From Paracyclopina nana (lineage: Eukaryota; Arthropoda; Copepoda; Cyclopoida; Cyclopettidae): a DNA stretch of 64,000 nt. Of this stretch, positions 47,401 to 56,400 are shown piece after piece. A program made the translations under genes and the position numbers. The stretch covers positions 5,228,001 to 5,292,000 of the forward strand of contig JAGUCH010000006.1 of NCBI GenBank assembly GCA_019096065.1. Reading direction: 5' to 3'. Position 1 is the stretch's first letter. Each line of letters begins with the position of its first letter. The notes below the pieces were generated by a model, which was given only the letters and a program-made list of their open reading frames with translations, searched no databases and had not been told where the DNA came from.

Positions 47401-50400
47401 AGAAATTCAAATATGGAAGGGCTTTCTCTTTTCTCTCATCACCAGCACCAACTCAATTATGGCTAAAGCGGAAATGAGTCAGGACCAAATTGCACAATTG
47501 GTCATAAAATAAATATAGTGGCATATCCCAAATATCTGCACCTCATTTACCACGAATACAATTGAGATAATAATGTGTACTTTGGCAAATTGCTTATGTG
47601 ATCGACCATATTGCTTTCTTCCTTCACTTTGAAAAGAATGATGGCCACTTTTCTCGCTATTACACTACACTCGCATGACCAACAAGAAAGAAGACATAAA
47701 ATGGCTTTCTAATGGTAATTTCCATAATGGTTCACTCCTCTCCAATCCCAGACAGATTTCCTGGTTGTTCTTCTGAATCACACAAATGTCCCAAAAAGCT
47801 CCTACATACTATGGATTGCTAGAAATGTTGTTGCAGTACAAATGCTAAAAGCTGATGAAGATATGGGAGAAATCATGGAATTGCATATTTGCTTCACTTA
47901 TGGCTGCAATCGATCAAAGCAGCTCAGAGCTTCTATAGAGATGGAAAAAACGAGAGCTTAATAACAGCTAATTGATTACAGATATCAGGAACTGATAACA
48001 CATAATTAATGCAAAAGATCCTATTTTAGACCACGAATTACCTTGCGATTCTTAGAAAAAATCAAAGGACGTACAGATTCATTAAAAAGCTCTTATTATG
48101 AAAAGGAGAGTGCTTAGCAAATTGTAGACACCTTCTTCACCTGGTCTAAAGTAATTTGAGGGTTGACAGGCCAATTTAGGCCAAGAAAGGCTTAATCAGC
48201 AGCCATTGAAGTGGACTCTGAGCCCTAAATAATTTATTTTACCAAGAAGATCCCACACCAAGCTAATTTCCTTTTGTGCTAAGAAATGTGTATGGACTCG
48301 AGAAAGGGAGAGAAAAAATAACAATAATCTGTGCAATTTGGCCCTCCAGTAAATCTTGGCCAAAGAGCAGATTTCCTGGGAAATGAGAAGGCCCCTCATA
48401 AAACAAAAAGGCCAGAAATAATCACAGCAATTTTCTGCTCAAGTATCTCCTTCTGATGCATTTTGCACGCCCCTTTGATTGCCTTGATTTACAACGAAAG
48501 GCATTCTTATGGTGTACTGAAATATGACGTTACACGAAGAAAAGCACGATGTCACACAGACACGAGGAAAATGCCTTTTGGTGTCAAGTAGCCCCTGCTA
48601 AAAATGTTAGGTTTTTGTAAGTAAAAGCTCATTAAAAATTACAAAAGGCTCTTTTATCTCACTTCTCTAAGCCTTCATTTTTTTCATGCTTTTGGCCAAG
48701 TTTAATTTAAAAATAACAATAATATAACTTTTTTTGCTTCCAATCATCTAGAAATGACCCATTTCATGAGTTTATTTATGTGCACGGAAAAAAGTGCAGT
48801 TTATGGATTATTTGGTAATAAATGGAGTAAAATCACCACAGCCATCCAGAGCGTTACACGCCATTTCTTGGCGGAATTTTCTACGGTCTACTAGCGAAAT
48901 GGCGGCTTTATTAAGGCGCGTTTCCCTTTAGCTCGAGTCTCCGAGCAAAGTTTTTGGACATCTATCCTAATTATTATGAGCATTAGGGGTTGCCAAGATT
49001 TGCTTCGCTGTAATCTTTTATGGGGTTTATGGTACGAATATACCAAGGGGGTGGGGCCGATTTGGGGCGTGATGCTCAAAGATAACCCCATCTGGCATGC
49101 CACAATTCACGATGGGGGAAATATGCCATCAAAATATGGCATAGATAAAATTACCATACTAAATCGAGTCCATTATTTTTTTAGAAAGTTTAGGCGGATT
49201 GTGCTTTTTTGGGTATTTTTTAAATTGCCCCACTGTGAAGCGCATTAGATATAATGGGGTGGTGGTCATATTTGGGGGTGACTTTTTGGCTGCTAAGCTT
49301 ATTATTATGTCTGGCATTTTCCGCAGAAATTACGAAAGGATCAAGATTTCTGCCAAGTCAGCGATGAGGACGCGAAAGTTCATCTTGAATACAAATGAGC
49401 AGCCATTTTTACATATTGGGCTGCATTCAATCAATTCTGCACCTGTCTGTGGGAACCTTTTTTTGGCATAAAAAAGATTCTCATGCAGACAGCAGTAAAT
49501 GCTTAATTATTGGATATTGGTGATCTTCATCTCACAGAGACTGAATATGAGCTATTTGATTGTGAGCCATTGACACATTGACAATTCCGCTCCGTTGCTT
49601 GCCAATCTCTTTTGTCTCCTATTATGCTGTGTAGATTGGACTACAGTTTGCACAGTGGAGAAAAAAGGAAGGGGAAACTGAGCAAAAAATGCCATGCTGA
49701 GACAGCAAATGAGTCATTCAGTAATATTTGTAATGAAAAAAAGAGAAAGCTAAATTGATAAGGTATATTTAGTTTTTTGGTAGCCTTTTCAAGATAGCTG
49801 TTATTGAGGGTTTGCAACACAAAGGTTGGAACACAAATTTTCAAGCTTGCACATTGGGCTATATTTAGGGGTGGATAGGGACCCATAAAGTAAAAGGTGC
49901 TCATTCACTTCAAGGACCAAAAATGGAGAATAATGGGGCAAATATGGCGCCTTGTTAATCAGAGCTATTTACCGCAAAGAACAGGAATACAAGCGTACAA
50001 CTCTGTGGATTTACCCCTGTAAAAATTATACTTTTGTGAAAAACAAATGAAGTGCAGTTTGGAAGATTGGTTTCCCCACTGTGTCCATGTTTGTAGATAT
50101 CCTTTGGGATCGTTTTGGCACTCAGCTCTTTAATATGTGACTTTCCCCAGGGGAAAATCACTGTATTTATGACCTATATGGCTGATTTTCTTTGACCCGA
50201 ATTGGGAAAGAAAATTACCGTAAAAAATAATGGCTTCCTGCTCTGAGGTGGGCGTCTAACTTTCTTAATTTGCCATTTAAAACTTTCCTTAGGTCTTAAA
50301 ATCACAAACTTTTTGCAATGTTATAGAGCAATCAGGTTTCCCAAAAGTTGCATAACCACATTTGGTCATAAATACCGATTTGTGGTACTTTCATTTATAT

Positions 50401-53400
50401 AAACATGATGTGCAAAATGTCATTTGAGATTTTTGCAAATTTCACTCCTTTCCTGTCGTATGGACCACAGACAAATTGCAATTCACTGCAAATATCAATC
50501 CTGTTGACGACGTACATACCTAGAAGTAGAAAGAACATTTAAAATTATTAAGTTTTTTCATTCAATTGCCGTTTATACCCAATTATTCCTTTATAAAAGT
50601 GCTCCATCATGGCAGAAGTCTCATCCTGCTCAATATGCTATTACCTTAAAAAGCAGGCTCTGTTTTATTTTATGCTGGAGCTATAAAAGTGAATTTCAAA
50701 GGCAAATTGCATGTGCAGAGTCAGTGACATTGCATTTTCCTCCTTGGGCCATAAAGTGACTGTTTTATTTGATGAGCACTGTTAGAACATTACTGTGCAA
50801 ATCACTCGCTTGAAAATCTCGAAAAATTACACTCCCTTCATAAATGCCAAATTGCTTTTTTTGGTACGCTCAATAATAATGCTGGGTTGTAAAATGAGTA
50901 GTAAAATGGCCATTTCAACTGAGCAAATTCGCGCCAGCAATTATGCACAGGCCATATTGTATTTTTTGTCAGTTCTGACAGACAGGTTGTTAGTTTGACG
51001 AATAATACCAACAGGAGCAGAGCTGTGGATAATGCCGCGAGTTGTGTGGTTGGTCGGGACAATAGCAAAAGTGTCCCAAGCTAATGGGGCACAGTGGACA
51101 ATATATACTGAGATCGTTGTCGTGATTGCCATCTGTCGTGTTTCGCCTAATCATGAAAGCAGATCGACAAAAAACAACCATCAGCTCTCTGTTAGACCAA
51201 CGTTGTAGCACTCGATACAAAATGATACTTTCTGTCAATATCACAATCCTTAGCTGAGCAAAACACTCGCCTTGCTTTGAGTGCTTTCCAAAACTGCTAC
51301 CATATTTAATCTGGCTTTTCCCAGTGCTAGCTGTACTGCATATTTGTCCATGCTTTTCCTTGCTGAGACTGCAGCTACAGTGGAGTAGCTATTACAGTTG
51401 AGTAGTTTAAGTAACCCCGAAAAGAAACATGTTATTACCTTACAGCTAAGTCATGATCAAAACCTCAAACGAAAATGATTGATGAGCTTTCAATGCCTAT
51501 TCTTTGCTTTATTCATGATTTCAGAAAGCCTTTTTGAATGAGAGCTATTTGAAGCCAAAGCAGAAAACAACAGTGTTTCATGCTTTTCCTTTTGTGGTTG
51601 AAATAAGAACAGCTATGCACATAATTGAAGCCATGCCATGAAATGAAAAAGGTATGCAGATGATTGACACGGAGTATACTTAGAAAGCCCTAGGAAAGTC
51701 TGTGCTTTTTCACCTAATTCCCCATGGAAAAACGTTCAGTCTTTTTTTTACTGAGAATATAAGTTGAAACAATCAAAATGTGTTGCAGACACATAAGTAA
51801 ATACTAATAGAGAGAGCTATTGCAACAGCCTAAACAAAAGGTGCACACTTTGGATAGTAGGTTAAAATTGCATTTCCCGCAAAAAAGAAAGAATAACAAG
51901 CCAGTTGCTAGACCCGTGTCCATTCTTTTTGTGAGTGCTAAAAGATAAACTATGTTTTTGTCAGTTCCTTAAAACTCAAAGCAGCTTTCCTTCTTTTATT
52001 CCCAAAAATACCTTATCATGCCTAGTTTAGCAAAAAGTGTAATTGTTAAGGCAAAGGCAAGTGCTATTTAGTTAATTGAGTAAAAGCTTTTTCACTTGGC
52101 ATCTTTAAAATGTTTAGTGTAAAATGAGACACTTTTTGCTACGCAGAGTGTGTGCAATGAAGAATAACATAGTTCAAACTTGAGTTAACCCAAGTCAACC
52201 TTAACCGAAAATTTGCACTAGTTCCAACTAGTGAAAGCAAAAAAATACACATGTCTTTATTCCACTTGGAAAGAAGACAGTGGTATTGACTTTTTTATTA
52301 CCACTTTACTTATTGCAGTATCCAATGTGTATTCTGCACTGCAGGGGTGCAAATGTATCGAAAACAGACCTGTACTACTTCCATCTCTCAGCCCCTATAT
52401 GCAAAAAGCCTGAATTGTAAGGGCAAAAGGGTGCAAAGGAGAAGGGTAAATTTAGATTTGTGACTGGCACATAGCAAGGGTGTACCTTTTTTTACCAAGA
52501 ATTTACAGGTTTCCTTCCATTTGTGGAGGAGTTGAGGGCTAAAAAGTGTAGGCTGTAATGGCACATAAATGAATCAGCAAAAAAAGTAAACCTCATTTGG
52601 TATTCAACCATATGTGACCTTAGAGGAATTCCAGAAATGCTGGCCTGAATGGGGACATTTAGGGCACATAAAAACCTTGAATTGCTTCTTGTGCCATTTT
52701 AGTGAGAATGTGATAATAAGGAGACATTTAGGAAAATTGCTTGATATCGACATTTGAGTGAGCATACAACTTCTTGGTACTTGAAAAATGTAAGCTAGTT
52801 ACTTATTTTTGAGAAAAATAATTTTTAAAAGTCTGAACAAAACGAGGGGGGGAAATATGACGAATATTGCTTCGGAAAAGTGAATGTCTAAGCACATGGG
52901 AGAAACCAGACTTATTTTATGCACCTAGCTTGGCTATTTGCCCAAGGGTGCTATGGGGTTGCCTTGAGAGAAACTCCCAAGCATTGTTTATGAGATCTCC
53001 CTAAAGAACTTCATAGTAACAAAATATCCCCTGTATCCATATGGATTTGGAAGTGGTGAAGCTTTCCTCCAAATTATTTCCTATACATACTTTGCTAGCA
53101 ACTCCCATGAAGGAAATCTGCCAAAGAAGAATTCAAGTGCTTGAGGTAGAACTTTTGCCAAAGTTCGAAAACTCAATAGAGAGACTCAGCAAGGAGAAAT
53201 CCTATGTTTTATCGAATTCACCACTGCATTTGTAAGCAGAGGCTTTCGTCAATCCAGAGAGCTTTTGGAAAGCCAAAAATAAGTAATTAGGCAGGAAGTC
53301 AAGTCATCAATTTTCTGGCAAGCAGCACCTAAGTAAGATGCAGTTATTGTTATGCTAGATGGATCACGTGGAGTGTATAATGGATAAAAAAGCCATTAAT

Positions 53401-56400
53401 TTCAAGTAACAAATAATAATAATACTTAGTTGGAAGTTAATCTCATGGAGAGTGGATTTATGCAAAAAGAATGCATTTTCTTAATCCCTTTTGTAGTTAT
53501 TCTCCATTAGGGATTGTGTTTGGGCCCTAAAGAGTTGTTAGGTGCAGTTCTCTTGAGGACTCTAAAAGTCACCTCTTGTAGTTGTTCACAAAATGCTAGA
53601 CATAGTTATTGGAATACAGAGGGGCAAAGGTCTTGAACAAAACCCATAAAGATAAGGAAAATGCAATGCGACTTTTTTCTTGCCACAAAATGTGTATTGG
53701 AATTTCTCCCACCTGTTATAAATACCAAGGTCATAGCAGGGGCAACACATTATGTATTTACCCGAAATGGATCCAAGGCATGTTTATTTAACAAAAAGGG
53801 CTCAAGAAAAGGCTAGAAATGTGCAGTATATAGGGAAAACAAGTGCAAAGCTTTCAGGAGAAAATTCCATGTATGCCTACTTTCAGAGGAAGTATACCCG
53901 AGATTTGAAAATCAAATGATGCAACTGAATTTACTTGCACAGCACATTTTATGGAGAAACTTTGAGAAGGCCATAAAGGTAGGCACAATATGCACTCAGG
54001 GAGAAGAATCTTTTAAAATCCGGGCAGTGGAACAAAAAAGTGCATACCGTAAGTGACAGTTTTAGATAACACTGCTCCATAAAGGTTCAGTTAGCATGAT
54101 GGAAATCGAGAGCCTAGGTGAGGTAAAAAGTGATAAACTTTCAAGTAACAGCCATTATTCTAAAAAGGCTGACTGCTATACAACCATTAAGTGCATTAGC
54201 TTTATGAGCTCAAAGTTACACTGAGCCATACCACTAATTTTCTTTCAAATCTAAATAAATCTAACCTTAAAGCTACAGCTGAAGAACCTCTCAAAAAGTT
54301 ATTAATAAATCTGGCTATTCTTTGCTGGTGGGCAAAATAAGGCAAAAGACTGCAGCTCTCGTGGAGTAAATGGCACTAAGAGCATTTTTTCTTGGTCTCT
54401 GAATCTTGACATAAATAAAGGTTTATGGTATAAGAGCCTTAGGTCATGTTTGTATAAGAACTTTTTTCCTTAAGGTTAGTACGTTGCAATAGCACTATAT
54501 TGATTTAGAAAGCAAGTTGAGCTGCCTATCAAATTTATTGAAAGTTTTTATCACATTTGTGCAAGCCTATCAGATATGACAGCCACTTTTGGCCCTTTGA
54601 AATTGACGCGAAAGATGACATGGAGAAGGCAAAAATTAAATTAAAATCCAGGCTCTCTAATGACGGAAAGTTAGGATTTATCAGATATTGTGTCAATTAG
54701 ATTAGTAATAACCATGTCTGCTTTGATGGCAGTCAACTTTTACCCACAGTGCACTTTGTGAGGAGGTGCAAAATTGCAAACAAACAAAAATCATACGGTT
54801 GTAACTTTATTATTACTTCTGAGCTGCATTGGCTCTCTGAATAAAAGTCAGAAACTGGAACCATTTACAGCAGAATGCATATTTTCAAATTAGGAAGGCT
54901 TCAATTTCCTCTTTGTTTGCTTTTGCTCTGTAATTATACAGGATAATTGCAAAGCACTAAGAAGGAATGTCGTGAATGAATTGAATCAGTTTTTTTCTAT
55001 TCGAAAGTAGCTATCACTACCAATAATTGCAAGGGGCTTTTCAAACCTCAATCAAAATATCGGCTCCTCAGCAAACAATCTTGTTTTTTTGTTTCTTGTC
55101 TGGTGTCAAGTTTTACCAGATGGGGCTCAGTTCTAAACACACTTGGCTAAGAAAAAATATTGTTGTGATGGACATTTTTAGTAATTGGACTATCCAAAAA
55201 TGAACTCGTGCTGCACTAAGCCAAAAAAATTAATTCAGTAGAGTGCAACCTGAGATGAATGCAGCTAAAAAATTGGACAGATTTCATCATTAAGAAAGAG
55301 AGAGCTAAAAACATGTTTTTCCCAGACTAGCCTAATAATGAAGATTAAGTCAAGGCTTCCCCAGCTTCAAAAAGTTGCAGGCTAATTTTAATCTGTCTGG
55401 ACCAGTGTGTGTACTCTATTTGAAGAGCTCTGCTACTTCTTGAAGGAACCTTGTGACTTTGACACAAGTGCTAACATAATAGAGTCTCAAACCCTTTTGT
55501 CACAAAGCACTTTTGATTAAAAAGGCTGGCTTCAATTAGCCATGGAACTGCTAGCTGCTTACTTAGGCGTTTAGCTTAGTTCTCAATAGCAGCCTTCATA
55601 ACTTGTCCTAGCAGAAAAAGCTACTTAGATGTTAGGGTTAGAGAGCATCAATTAGCTCAGCCATTATGCACCAAGTTTCAAAGTAGGTTAAATAAGGTCA
55701 ACAACAACAATGACTTTCCTCCCCACTTGGTACCACAATTTGCTCTGGTCAGAATATAGGATTATACACCTCTAGGCTGGAGGATAACACGAATTATTTT
55801 TTAGTGTCAAGTGACAGATCACGAGTGAGCGGAGCGAACGAGTGATTGGCACGCGACACTAAAAAATAATGAGTGTTATCCGACAGCCTAGAGGTGTATA
55901 ATCCTATTACTATTAGCTACCCCCAGCATTTCAAGCAATACACAGTGGGGTCATCTCATTGCGAAAAGTGGCGTTTGGCGGGATAGTGATATATTCTAGT
56001 ACTTAATGCCCTAGGCCTTTCATACGTACATTAAAGGCCTAGTTTTTTAAAAAAAATTGACTCTAATTGATGATTTTCCATTGAAAAGTGCTTTAAAAAC
56101 GGTTTTGTCTGCTATTAATGAGTTTGTTATTGTTTTGAATATTCAAAAAGGGCTGCTGAAGTCGGCAAAATGGGCTCAGTGAAAACTGTGATATCTCAAA
56201 ATGGCGCCAAAATGCGCAAATAAAACTTTGTCATAATGATTTCAGGTATTCAACTGAATGTTTTATGCAAAAATTGTTGAGGAATTTTGAGGACTAACGA
56301 GCAAATTAATATTTGAAAATGATTTAAAAAAGCTTAACTTCAGGGTCCCCCTTTCGCGGAAAAAATTGAGCGAATCGCAAATTTCCATAAACAGTTATCG

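Noticed and set aside
48976-49248. Open frames on both strands in a slightly GC-richer block
   Set aside because: Neither strand gives a recognisable protein and there are no splice sites framing them.
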